Positions 1-7,533 of a stretch of DNA of 8,398 nt are shown piece after piece. Both the position numbers and the translations under genes were made by a program. Location of the stretch: NCBI GenBank assembly GCA_028713875.1, contig JAQTNM010000054.1, forward strand, positions 1 to 8,398, read 5' to 3'. Origin of the DNA: Candidatus Omnitrophota bacterium. Its GTDB lineage: Bacteria; Omnitrophota; Gorgyraeia; Gygaellales; Profunditerraquicolaceae. Within the stretch, counting starts at the first letter, position 1, and every line of letters begins with the position of its first letter. The notes beneath the pieces are model-generated. The model saw only the letters and a program-made list of their open reading frames with translations. It did no database searches and was not told the origin of the DNA.

Positions 1-54
1 GTGGCCGTAAGTGACCGGGTCAAAACTTCCCGGATATATGGCTTTCTGGCACAT
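1..54 (-). CDS. coaD: Pantetheine-phosphate adenylyltransferase, N-terminal 18 codons only (cut by left edge)
   Basis: CoaD transfers AMP from ATP to 4'-phosphopantetheine, giving dephospho-CoA, the penultimate step of cytoplasmic coenzyme A synthesis. Only the start is inside the window. Reading leftwards from the ATG at 54-52 gives MCQKAIYPGSFDPVTYGH. This is the hallmark N-terminus of the family: a first beta strand, then PGSFDPVTxGH, where the TxGH motif binds nucleotide and its His is catalytic. The start is secure: an in-frame TGA lies two codons upstream (60-58), and an AAGG ribosome binding site (64-61) sits 6 nt before the ATG. Its position 66 bp after rsmD matches the common rsmD-coaD pairing, which supports the call independently. 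The remaining roughly 140 residues expected of the family lie beyond position 1, so integrity of the gene cannot be judged. Confidence 0.93.
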   Translation of the reverse strand, partial: MCQKAIYPGSFDPVTYGH

Positions 55-60
55 AAGTCA

Positions 61-64
61 CCTT
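61..64 (-). promoter_or_regulatory. Ribosome binding site of coaD
   Basis: AAGG on the minus strand, 6 nt upstream of the coaD ATG. Spacing and sequence suit a Shine-Dalgarno site. It is the 3' half of the word ATTAAGG, whose exact complement occurs 13 nt upstream, so the site could be hidden in a hairpin (see the leader entry). Confidence 0.7.
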
Positions 65-119
65 AATAGATAAGACTTGGATTAAGGCTGAATCTGACGC
101 TTGGCCTTAATTTTAGTCT
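61..119 (-). promoter_or_regulatory. Structured rsmD-coaD leader with two mutually exclusive hairpins
   Basis: On the transcript (minus) strand the gap reads ATTAAGGC (111-104), a 15-nt spacer, GCCTTAAT (88-81), a 13-nt spacer, ATTAAGG (67-61), then TGACTT and the coaD ATG. The middle segment can pair perfectly with the upstream copy (8 bp) or with the downstream copy (7 bp), but not with both. The upstream hairpin can be extended by AGACT (119-115) pairing with AGTCT (77-73) across a 3x3 internal loop. The downstream hairpin would bury the AAGG site of coaD. The rsmD stop is only about 10 nt before the first segment, so a ribosome terminating there could affect which hairpin forms. The complementarity is seen directly; any regulatory role is inferred. 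No U-tract follows either stem, so this is not a standard intrinsic terminator. The stems are AT-rich and the pattern could be chance. Confidence 0.4.
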
Positions 120-120
120 G

Positions 121-657
121 TTATTTCTTGTAGAATGACAGTACGGTATCGCCGTAGCATGACTGCCTGAATAAAGTTAAGTCTCCCTCAGCTTCAGGAA
201 GACTCTCCTTTTTAAAATGCTGCGCGATTATCAAACCATAGGGCGCTAATATATCATAGACCCTAAGCATTTGCAAGGTTTTTTTTGAGAAGCCTTTATA
301 ATAAGGCGGGTCCAGGAAGATAATATCGAATTTTTTCTTCTGTTTATGGAACCTTTTTATGGCTTCGTCGGCTTCCAGGGGCCAAACCTGATAGAACCCT
401 ATTTTAAGGAAAGCTATATTTTTCTCTATCGCCTTTAAGGCATCACGGTTATTTTCTACCAGGACCGACTCTGACGCTCCTCTGGATAATGCCTCTAATC
501 CCACTGCGCCTGAGCCGGCAAACAACTCCAGGAAAGACAGGCCCTGGATATCGCCTAGTATATCAAATAAGGCCTTCCTTACCTTGTCTTGCGTCGGCCG
601 TATGTGTAAAGGTGCCTTTATGGCCCTTCCTTTATATTTTCCGGAAATTATGCGCAT
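121..657 (-). CDS. rsmD: 16S rRNA (guanine(966)-N(2))-methyltransferase RsmD
   Basis: Cytoplasmic enzyme that uses S-adenosylmethionine to methylate N2 of G966 in 16S rRNA during assembly of the small ribosomal subunit. The 178 residues match the usual family length. The N-terminus MRIISGKYKGR followed by RPTQDKVRKALFDIL (20-34) is characteristic of RsmD. The Rossmann SAM-binding motif is LELFAGSGAVGLEALSRGA (43-61), an acidic VEN (67-69) ends strand 2, and the amino-methylation motif DPPY is at 116-119. The C-terminal YGDT followed by LSFY (168-176) is also typical. The ATG at 657 lies 1 nt after the recG stop (TAA-A-ATG). No strong Shine-Dalgarno site precedes it, so translation is probably coupled to recG. 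No key residue is missing. coaD follows after 66 bp. The identification is secure; the exact rRNA position is taken from the family. Confidence 0.96.
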   Translation of the reverse strand: MRIISGKYKGRAIKAPLHIRPTQDKVRKALFDILGDIQGLSFLELFAGSGAVGLEALSRGASESVLVENNRDALKAIEKNIAFLKIGFYQVWPLEADEAIKRFHKQKKKFDIIFLDPPYYKGFSKKTLQMLRVYDILAPYGLIIAQHFKKESLPEAEGDLTLFRQSCYGDTVLSFYKK

Positions 658-658
658 T

Positions 659-2761
659 TTAGAGTGCTGCCATCAAATTCTCATACTCAGGGAACCTGTG
701 CAGCAATTTCTCCTTCAGGCCCAAGTCCTGCCGCAATTCCAGGCGCGGGTCGGACTGGATAATTTTAATGGCCTCTTCCCTGGCAGACTTGAGCAACTGC
801 ATCTGCGTGAGAGGATTAGCTATCTTTAATTCGCTTAGCCCGTGCTGGCGCTTGCCGAAGAATTCGCCCGGGCCCCTTATTTTCAGGTCCTCCTCAGCGA
901 TGTTAAATCCCCCATTATATTTTACCATGGCTGCCAGCCTTGCCTGCGCCTCGGGTGCAGATGAATCTGAAACTAACACGCAGAAGGAGGGATATTTCCC
1001 TCTCCCGATGCGGCCGCGCAACTGGTGCAGCTGCGACAAGCCGAACCTCTCCGCCTGCTCCACAACCATCACGCTGGCATTGGCTACGTCAATGCCCACC
1101 TCAAGCACGGTGGTAGCAACCAAAACCTGTATGCCGCCTGCCTTGAATTCCGACATCACCTTGTCCTGCTCGGCCTGCTTCATTTTACCGTGGATTAATC
1201 CCACTTTGAACCCCTTAAAAGTATCTTTTTTTAAATCCGCATACATTTTTTTGGCGCTTAAAAGGTCAAGGCTGTAGGATTCTTCGATTACGGGATAAAC
1301 AATGTAGGCCTGCCTGCCCGAACGCAGCTGCTCCCTGATAAAGCTATAAAGCCACGGCCTCCTGTTGCTCTTTATCCATTGCGTGGTTATGGGAAGGCGG
1401 CCCGGGGGCAGGTCCCTGATCACGGATATATCCAGGTCACCGTAAATGGTTATGGCCAGCGTCCGGGGGATGGGCGTAGCAGTCATAATCAGGACGTCCG
1501 GGTTAGGCCCTTTTTGAGGCAGGAGCACGCGCTGGCCCACGCCGAATTTGTGCTGTTCGTCAATAACTACCAGGCCTAAATTCCTGAATTCCACTTTTTC
1601 CTCCAGAAGAGCGTGGGTACCGATAACCAGATCGATTGTCCCCCTTTTGACATCCCGGTAGACCTTCTCTTTATCTTTTTGGGCGGCACTGCTTGTAAGC
1701 AATCCGATTTTTATTTTCTTTGCCTGGCTGCCGGCTGCTGATACCTGGCTACTGATTTTTCCATAATGCTGCTTTGCCAGGATCTCCGTGGGCACTAAAA
1801 AAGCCGCCTGATATCCGCCCTGTATAGCTATCAAGGCGCTGATGGTGGCAACCACGGTTTTACCCGAACCCACATCCCCCTGCAAAAGCCTCTGCATGCT
1901 AAAAGGCCTGGCCATATCCAGTTTTATTTCTTCTATAACTGCTTTCTGTCCTGCGGTTAAATCAAAATCCAGGCTCTTTATAAAGTCCCGGACCGGGCCG
2001 CCTTCTGCCTTATGGGCTATCCCCTGCTTATCCTCTTTCCGGGATTTGCGCAGGACCAGCGGCAGCTGGAATAATAAAAATTCCTCAAAAGACAGCCGGC
2101 GAAAAGATTCCTGCTGTATCTGCGTGTCTTGCGGGAAATGGATATTACGCAGGCTCCTGGCAAGATTCAGCAGGTTATTCCTGGACCTGATATCGTAAGG
2201 CAAAAATTCATCAATAGACCCCAGGTATTCATCAAGCGCATCTTTTATGAGCCGGCGCACGCCCCTCTGCGTAAGGCCCTCGGCAAGAGAATAGACGGGA
2301 ACGATCCTGCCTATATTCAGAGAATCGTCTTCGTTGCCGGGAGAAACTATCTCAAATTCCGGAGCGCTCATTTGTAAACGTCCGGCGTAACGCTCTACCT
2401 TGCCGTAAAGCACCAGGGTTTCTCCGACTTTAAAATATTCTTTCAGATACGGCTGATTAAACCAGACGCAGGATATCCTGCCGGTATTATCCCCCGCCGC
2501 TACCTCCGTTATGCTGAATCCCCTGCGTCGGAACGAACGGCGTTGGCCTTTGGCCAGAATCTGCGCTTTTATGGTCTGTGTCGAGCCTTCCCGTAATTGG
2601 GATATCGCCGTAAAGCTGGTGCGGTCTTCATAGCGCCGGGGGAAATAGTAAAGCAGGTCTTCAACAGTATTGATCCCCATGCCGTTGAATAACTCGGCCC
2701 TTTTGGGGCCCACGCCGCTTAAGTAACGCACAGGAGTATTCAGGCCTTGAGTGTTTTGCAT
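659..2761 (-). CDS. recG: ATP-dependent DNA helicase RecG
   Basis: Superfamily 2 double-stranded DNA translocase that reverses stalled replication forks and processes branched recombination intermediates. The 700 residues are full length for the family. The N-terminal region carries the RecG signature GVGPKRAELF (16-25) and the YFPRRYEDR stretch (39-47), followed by the OB-fold wedge domain (about 60-140). The helicase core holds Walker A GDVGSGKT (295-302), the DEAH-type box DEQH (401-404) in the RecG-typical context DEQHKFGVGQR, motif III TATPIPRT (427-434) and motif VI QLRGRIGRG (580-588). The C-terminal segment DLKIRGPGEFFGKRQHG (625-641) includes the conserved TRG-like region. All catalytic motifs are intact. 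The ATG at 2761 overlaps the end of the upstream membrane-protein gene by 22 bp and has only a weak upstream GAAAG as ribosome binding site. This suggests translational coupling to that gene. rsmD begins 1 nt after the stop. Confidence 0.98.
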   Translation of the reverse strand: MQNTQGLNTPVRYLSGVGPKRAELFNGMGINTVEDLLYYFPRRYEDRTSFTAISQLREGSTQTIKAQILAKGQRRSFRRRGFSITEVAAGDNTGRISCVWFNQPYLKEYFKVGETLVLYGKVERYAGRLQMSAPEFEIVSPGNEDDSLNIGRIVPVYSLAEGLTQRGVRRLIKDALDEYLGSIDEFLPYDIRSRNNLLNLARSLRNIHFPQDTQIQQESFRRLSFEEFLLFQLPLVLRKSRKEDKQGIAHKAEGGPVRDFIKSLDFDLTAGQKAVIEEIKLDMARPFSMQRLLQGDVGSGKTVVATISALIAIQGGYQAAFLVPTEILAKQHYGKISSQVSAAGSQAKKIKIGLLTSSAAQKDKEKVYRDVKRGTIDLVIGTHALLEEKVEFRNLGLVVIDEQHKFGVGQRVLLPQKGPNPDVLIMTATPIPRTLAITIYGDLDISVIRDLPPGRLPITTQWIKSNRRPWLYSFIREQLRSGRQAYIVYPVIEESYSLDLLSAKKMYADLKKDTFKGFKVGLIHGKMKQAEQDKVMSEFKAGGIQVLVATTVLEVGIDVANASVMVVEQAERFGLSQLHQLRGRIGRGKYPSFCVLVSDSSAPEAQARLAAMVKYNGGFNIAEEDLKIRGPGEFFGKRQHGLSELKIANPLTQMQLLKSAREEAIKIIQSDPRLELRQDLGLKEKLLHRFPEYENLMAAL

Positions 2762-5118
2762 TTTTTTGCTTTCAGGTAAATTAAAACCAGCGCGGCCAAA
2801 GAGGCAAACATCGTGAAGACGCTGATCTTTAAGCCCGTATAAAAAGTTTGCGGCCGGAAAACAAACCGGACTGAATATTCTCCGCTTTTTAAAGCCACGG
2901 CACGGAAAATATGGTTAGCGTAAAGAGGCGCGACCTGCCTGCGTCCGCCTGTACCTAGATTCAAAATATCCACTCTCCATCCGGGGTAATTAAAGTCGCT
3001 TAAGATCAGGTAGCCGTCACGCTTGAGCAAGGCCCGTATGACGACTTCATTATTGCCGTATTTTAAGAATTTAACCGCTTCATCAGGCTGCTGGGCTAAA
3101 CCTTCTACGCCGGTGCTTAGGGCAACACCCTCTTCTAAAATAACCGTCCTTGAAGCATCAAAATGCTTATCAAACAGGATAGCGGCTATCCTATCCTTAT
3201 CATCCTTGATGATTTTTGCTCCGTGCACAAGATAGGCACGGGGTAAACAACCGGAATTCTCCCAGATCCTGATATCCCCTGTTTCATAGGCAGGACTTAA
3301 ATCAGGGTTATTCAATCTTACGTTTTTAGGCATGACCAGAAACTTAAGATTTGCCATGCTTAATAATTTTACATTACGGGCGGAATCTATGGGCTCAATC
3401 CCGCATAAATTGAATAAATCCGGGAAGCGCTTTAAAACAATAGCGTCGTAGCCATCAACCATATGTATGCCATCAAGCCATGCCTTATTGGGCCACGGCC
3501 CATCTATGTGGGGGCTCATCACGCGATAACTATAAAGGGCCCCCTTATCTTTCAAAAAGCCCACAATCTTCCTGTCCCAGTAACAATCATCTAAGGGGTT
3601 GGCGACGATAAATTTGCTGCCGAAGAGCCACAGGTCTGCTATAATCAGGGCAAGGATAAAAAATTTGAAGATGCGCACAGGCAGCCTGTTATTGAACCAG
3701 TAAAACAGCGCGAGAAAACCGGCGACAATGAAAAAAGAAAACTTGAAATAGCTGAATAAGACACAGCTAAGCGAACCCGGCATAAAATCTAAAGGCCAAT
3801 TATTGACCCAGCATAACCTCGCCCACCGGCCCAGGGCAATCCGATTATTAAAATTCAATAAGACCGCCAACAATGCGGACAATGCCGCAACAATGCCTAA
3901 CGACCAGACTATGCGCTTGAAGTATTTTTTCTGTGCGGATTTGATTTCCGAAAGCCAGTTTAAACCGTAAGCCGAAAGCACGCTTACCGAGAAAGTAACT
4001 AATATTATAATCTTGGAGTGCCCGCGGAATTTACTAAACCCGGGGAGAAAATAATAGAATATTTTAAAAACAGGCGTATGCGCTCCCAGGGCTACCGATA
4101 AAGCTACAACAGATAATCCCGCAAAAAATAAGGTGTATTTATTGCGCCGGTATATTACGGCGATAACGCTTAATATCAACGGCAGGACCCCGACATAGCC
4201 GCACATCTCCCAGAATAAAGGAGAATTATGTCCCCAATACGGAAAATCGACCATGTTCCCGTAGAATTCAGGAAAAATATAGGTAATTAGGTTGGAGGGG
4301 GAAAATGACCAGCTTGCCGCAAATGATAAACCGGTAACCCCCCTGTCCGACAAACTGACAAATTCCATAGAAGGAATTAATTTTACCGCGGCAATGCCGA
4401 ATCCTATGATAATCAAGAGAGCCCAACCAAGCGCATAGAACACCAGGCGCCTGGTAATTTTATGCTCCAGGTATCCCCTGAAAGAAAAAAACAAAAAGTA
4501 AGCGCTGACAGCACAGATTGTATAAAAAGTGTACTGGGCCATGCCAGCCAGGATCTGTATGCCCAAAACCAGCCCCCCAAAGATGACCGCGGTAAGCCTG
4601 CCTTTACGCAAGAACACCTCCGTGCATAAAAAGAGCAGGGCTATCCACGGCAATGTCTGCAGCGGTTGCAGATGCCCGGCATAGAGATGAAGCATAGGGA
4701 AAGCGCTGAACATAAATATCGCTGCGCCAACCAAAGAGCTGAAACGGTCTAGCCCCAGGTATCTTATGTAAAGATAAACCGCTATCCCCGATAATAAGGT
4801 ATTAAGGAAGAAACTGTAATTTATGGCCAGCTGTAACGGCAGGAAGAAAAAGATTATGTTAAGCGGATAGAATAAAGCATTGCCGGGATGGTTGATCAAA
4901 GGCTGACCTAAAAAAATATAAGGATTCCAAAGATTCATTTTCATATTGGGCCACCTGCTGAAAATCAGGTGATCGGCGGGAAAGACGCCGTTATAGATAT
5001 CGGTCCCCAGCTGAGACAGGATCCTGTCTTTTAAGAAAATGACATCCTTGTAGAAAAAGAAGGTGGCGGCAAAAAGAACGGATATGACAAGCAAGCCTTT
5101 TAATTTTTTATCCTGCAT
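2740..5118 (-). CDS. YfhO-like polytopic membrane protein, putative GT-C glycosyltransferase (paralogue B)
   Basis: A 792-residue membrane protein. An N-terminal hydrophobic segment (about 8-22) is followed by an extracytoplasmic loop with Asp40, then WNPYIFLGQPL (64-74) and FYPLN (83-87), a block typical of YfhO proteins. About a dozen further hydrophobic segments run to residue about 500. A long hydrophilic part (about 505-755) then carries VDGYD (554-558), LLSMANLKFLV (585-595) and the YfhO-like ending GYLILSD, YPGW, FRAVALKSGEY and FRPQTF (702-759), closed by one last membrane segment (762-781). Relatives in Gram-positive bacteria glycosylate wall or lipoteichoic polymers from polyprenyl-phosphate sugars. 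Transfer of a sugar outside the membrane is inferred here, and Asp40 as catalytic acid is a guess from GT-C architecture. It is a tandem paralogue of the gene 25 bp upstream. GGGA (5129-5126) lies 7 nt before the ATG. The 3' end overlaps recG. Confidence 0.85.
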   Translation of the reverse strand: MQDKKLKGLLVISVLFAATFFFYKDVIFLKDRILSQLGTDIYNGVFPADHLIFSRWPNMKMNLWNPYIFLGQPLINHPGNALFYPLNIIFFFLPLQLAINYSFFLNTLLSGIAVYLYIRYLGLDRFSSLVGAAIFMFSAFPMLHLYAGHLQPLQTLPWIALLFLCTEVFLRKGRLTAVIFGGLVLGIQILAGMAQYTFYTICAVSAYFLFFSFRGYLEHKITRRLVFYALGWALLIIIGFGIAAVKLIPSMEFVSLSDRGVTGLSFAASWSFSPSNLITYIFPEFYGNMVDFPYWGHNSPLFWEMCGYVGVLPLILSVIAVIYRRNKYTLFFAGLSVVALSVALGAHTPVFKIFYYFLPGFSKFRGHSKIIILVTFSVSVLSAYGLNWLSEIKSAQKKYFKRIVWSLGIVAALSALLAVLLNFNNRIALGRWARLCWVNNWPLDFMPGSLSCVLFSYFKFSFFIVAGFLALFYWFNNRLPVRIFKFFILALIIADLWLFGSKFIVANPLDDCYWDRKIVGFLKDKGALYSYRVMSPHIDGPWPNKAWLDGIHMVDGYDAIVLKRFPDLFNLCGIEPIDSARNVKLLSMANLKFLVMPKNVRLNNPDLSPAYETGDIRIWENSGCLPRAYLVHGAKIIKDDKDRIAAILFDKHFDASRTVILEEGVALSTGVEGLAQQPDEAVKFLKYGNNEVVIRALLKRDGYLILSDFNYPGWRVDILNLGTGGRRQVAPLYANHIFRAVALKSGEYSVRFVFRPQTFYTGLKISVFTMFASLAALVLIYLKAKKCKTLKA
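2761..2767 (-). other. A7 run: in-frame A-AAA-AAA slippery heptamer at the recG start
   Basis: In the reading frame of the upstream membrane protein the codons here are GCA AAA AAA TGC. This is a perfect X-XXY-YYZ type heptamer. recG lies in the -1 frame relative to that gene, and after a one-base backward slip the next codon is exactly the recG ATG (2761-2759). The sequence and frame relation are seen directly. Whether ribosomes or polymerase slip here is unknown, and no upstream Shine-Dalgarno stimulator or nearby downstream stem-loop is evident. It may simply be the product of two lysine codons next to a start codon. Confidence 0.35.
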
Positions 5119-5143
5119 TTTAGAATCCCGTCCAGTTAAAATA

Positions 5144-7489
5144 TTATGTCCTGATATCGCCGCGCATAAGGATTAAAACCGCAATGACTATTGCCAGCGT
5201 TACAAACGATATCAGCGCCCCTGCATAAAAAGACGCGGGGCGAAAAACAAAGTTAACTACATAATCGCCCTTTTTTAAGGCAACGGCACGGAATGCGTAA
5301 TTGGCCTCCAGTATGGAAGCCTCTTCTGATTTTCCCGTATTAATATCCAATACCTCTGCTTTCCAGCCCGGATAACCGGCATCGCTTAAAACAAGATATC
5401 CGTCTTCTTGAAGCCTGAGCCGGATAACGGCTTCATCGGGCGCATATTTTAAAATATCGGCTCTTTCCTGGAGAAGGTGCATATTGCTTCTTTGGCTTTG
5501 CGGTGTTGGCATCGCACCCTTTAAAATAACTGTGCTCCCGGGGTTAAAGTTATCGTCAAAAACCATCTTTAGCGCTGTCTCATCATCTTCGGCAAACTGC
5601 GCGGCATGGACTATATAGGCTCGCGGAAAACAAGGTTTGTTCTGCCAAATTATAGCATTATCCCCTTTATAAACAATACTAAATGCCGGGTTGCTTAAGT
5701 TGACTTCCCGGGAAACGATGAGGTATTTAAGATTAATCATGCTCAGCAGATTGACCTTCTGCGGCGAATCTATGGAACCCGCAAAACACATCCTTAGGAA
5801 ATTGCCGTAACGCTTCAGCAATAGCGGGTCGTAACCGTCAATTATAGAAATGCCCTCCAGCGCTCCTTTGTTGCCGGTAAATTCGCCCTTGGAATAATAA
5901 AAGACGCGGTAGGGCTTGGGGCCCGATGTTTTTTGCATAAAGCTGACCAATTCCTTATCCCAGAAGCACTTTCTAACATCCTCCCAGACAATAAATTTGG
6001 CCCCAAATAACCAGAGATCAGAAACGATTAAAACCACAATGGCGATTTTAAGGACCTTGGCCGGGATCCTTTCTTTCAGCCAGAAAAAAAACAGAAAAAA
6101 TACAGCCGTGATGAAAAAGGCCCCTTTGCCGATGCTCCCCAGGATGCAGTGCAAGGCCTTATCCCCCATCTCTGACGGCAAACCCCTGGATTGCCAGATC
6201 TGCATCCAGCTGCCAAGCAAGAGCCGGTAATCGAAATGCGCAAAGAGAAGAACCAGGGCAAGGACCCCTGAAACAATCCCGATACTTAAAACTATCTTTT
6301 TAAGCTTATCTTGAGCCTCTTTTTTTCTCTCCAGCAGCCAGCTTAAACCGTAAGCAGAAAGAACCGGGACCGAAAAAACAAACAGCATCAAGAATTTACT
6401 GTGGCCGCGGAATTTATTAAAACCGGGGATAACATAATAAAATAACTTAAGCAGGGGGGTATGTCCGCCCAATGAGCCCAGCAGGGCAAAGATAGACAGG
6501 GACCCAAAAAATAAAACATATTTATTCCTGTTATATAAAAATGCTACCAGGCTAAGGACAACAGGCAGGATGCCCACATAACCGCACATCTCCCAAAGAT
6601 AGTATTTGCCCCAATAAGGCAGATGCACCATATCTCCGAAAAATTCCGGGAAAAAATAGGTAATGAGGTTCTGGGGAGGAAATGAAAAAAAGGCGACCAT
6701 TTTATAATCCGGGACACTCCGGTTGGATAAACGGCTGAATTCTAATACGGGTAATAGCCTTAAGGCAGCCAGCCCAATCCCGACGGCCAGAAAAACAAAC
6801 AATGCCGCGGCGCCAAAGGCATACCTTCGTTTCCGGTTATGCACGGACCTGTCGCTTATAATGGTGAAAAGAAAATATAGAAATACCGCCAGCACCGTAT
6901 AATAACTATACTGGGGATTTCCGGCCAGTATCTGTGCTGCCAAAGCCAGGCCCGCCAACACAGCATAAACTAACTTGCCTTTGCGTAAGCATATGTCCGC
7001 CAAAAGGAATATCAACGGCAGCCAGAGGTAGGCATTTAAGGTAAAAAGATGGCCGGCAAAACAACGCAGGAATACCAGGCCCGAAAACATAAAAATCAAT
7101 CCCGAAACCATGGCGGTATACCAATTGAATTTTAAGTGCCTCACAAAAAGAGCCATGAATATCCCCATTAAAAAGACGTGCAGGATAAAGCTATAATTGA
7201 TGGCCATCTGAAACGGCAAAAACAGAAAAAGCGAATTCAGGGGATAGAAAATCTGGTTCTGGGGATTGCCGATCCAGGGAGAGCCGCAAAATAAATAAGG
7301 GTTCCACAGCATCAAGCCTTCGTGCACAGACCGGCTCTCCAGGAATTTAGACATACCAAAATACAGGAAGGTATCACTGGCCGGGCTGAAACTTAGCAAT
7401 CGCTGGGGATAAAATATGACATCCCTGAAGAGGAATATATTCAATAGCAGGAATAAGATAACAATCAGCAAAAGATATTTGTTTTTCAT
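5144..7489 (-). CDS. YfhO-like polytopic membrane protein, putative GT-C glycosyltransferase (paralogue A)
   Basis: A 781-residue membrane protein with the same plan as its downstream neighbour. A first hydrophobic segment (5-22) precedes a loop with Asp39. Next come WNPYLFCGSPW (62-72) and FYPLN (81-85), then about twelve hydrophobic segments to residue about 500. A soluble part follows (about 500-750) with IDGYDPLLLKRYGNFL (550-565) and LLSMINLKYLIV (581-592). The ending is GYLVLSDAGYPGW, YAFRAVALKKGDY and FRPASF, with a final membrane segment (755-775). These are YfhO family (GT-C like) features; the sugar and acceptor are unknown. The block from ITYFFPEFFGDM (276-287) through FRGHSK (360-365) to SAYGLSWL (378-385) is nearly collinear with the paralogue. 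The start is fixed by a TAA directly abutting the ATG in frame, with AAGG (7496-7493) just upstream. The gene follows the radical SAM gene by 44 bp and precedes its paralogue by 25 bp. Envelope glycan or lipid modification is inferred. Confidence 0.85.
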   Translation of the reverse strand: MKNKYLLLIVILFLLLNIFLFRDVIFYPQRLLSFSPASDTFLYFGMSKFLESRSVHEGLMLWNPYLFCGSPWIGNPQNQIFYPLNSLFLFLPFQMAINYSFILHVFLMGIFMALFVRHLKFNWYTAMVSGLIFMFSGLVFLRCFAGHLFTLNAYLWLPLIFLLADICLRKGKLVYAVLAGLALAAQILAGNPQYSYYTVLAVFLYFLFTIISDRSVHNRKRRYAFGAAALFVFLAVGIGLAALRLLPVLEFSRLSNRSVPDYKMVAFFSFPPQNLITYFFPEFFGDMVHLPYWGKYYLWEMCGYVGILPVVLSLVAFLYNRNKYVLFFGSLSIFALLGSLGGHTPLLKLFYYVIPGFNKFRGHSKFLMLFVFSVPVLSAYGLSWLLERKKEAQDKLKKIVLSIGIVSGVLALVLLFAHFDYRLLLGSWMQIWQSRGLPSEMGDKALHCILGSIGKGAFFITAVFFLFFFWLKERIPAKVLKIAIVVLIVSDLWLFGAKFIVWEDVRKCFWDKELVSFMQKTSGPKPYRVFYYSKGEFTGNKGALEGISIIDGYDPLLLKRYGNFLRMCFAGSIDSPQKVNLLSMINLKYLIVSREVNLSNPAFSIVYKGDNAIIWQNKPCFPRAYIVHAAQFAEDDETALKMVFDDNFNPGSTVILKGAMPTPQSQRSNMHLLQERADILKYAPDEAVIRLRLQEDGYLVLSDAGYPGWKAEVLDINTGKSEEASILEANYAFRAVALKKGDYVVNFVFRPASFYAGALISFVTLAIVIAVLILMRGDIRT

Positions 7490-7533
7490 TTACCTTGCCG
7501 GCGGCGCTGATAACGCATGCGCACGCCTCTGTT

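Noticed and set aside
68..100. Possible minus-strand promoter for coaD (TTATCT-like -10 box)
   Set aside because: No matching -35 element at suitable spacing, and AT-rich leader sequence easily yields such hexamers.
81..111. Intrinsic terminator after rsmD
   Set aside because: The 8-bp stem is real, but it is AT-rich, has a 15-nt loop and is not followed by a U-tract on the transcript strand. A leader structure is the better reading.
584..829. Plus-strand open frame of 81 codons across the recG-rsmD junction
   Set aside because: It overlaps two confident genes on the other strand and has no family features.
768..1277. Plus-strand open frame of 169 codons inside recG
   Set aside because: It lies opposite a secure recG helicase domain, its translation shows no recognisable motif, and it is Ser- and Cys-rich in the way antisense shadows are.
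2696..2710. GGCCC-N5-GGGCC stem-loop in the first codons of recG
   Set aside because: It encodes the conserved GPKRA residues, has no U-tract, and lies about 50 nt past the slippery heptamer, too far to be a typical frameshift stimulator.
6906..7124. Minus-strand frames of 72 codons (here) and 66 codons (6076-6276) within the first YfhO-like gene
   Set aside because: They are alternative frames of a confident membrane-protein gene, with compositions that only echo its GC-rich codons.
7490..7533. Palindrome CGCATGCG (7514-7521) and a 4-bp GGCG/CGCC pairing in the radical SAM to YfhO-like gap
   Set aside because: The palindrome is short and leaves no loop for a hairpin, the other stem is only 4 bp, and there is no U-tract or recognisable operator or promoter.
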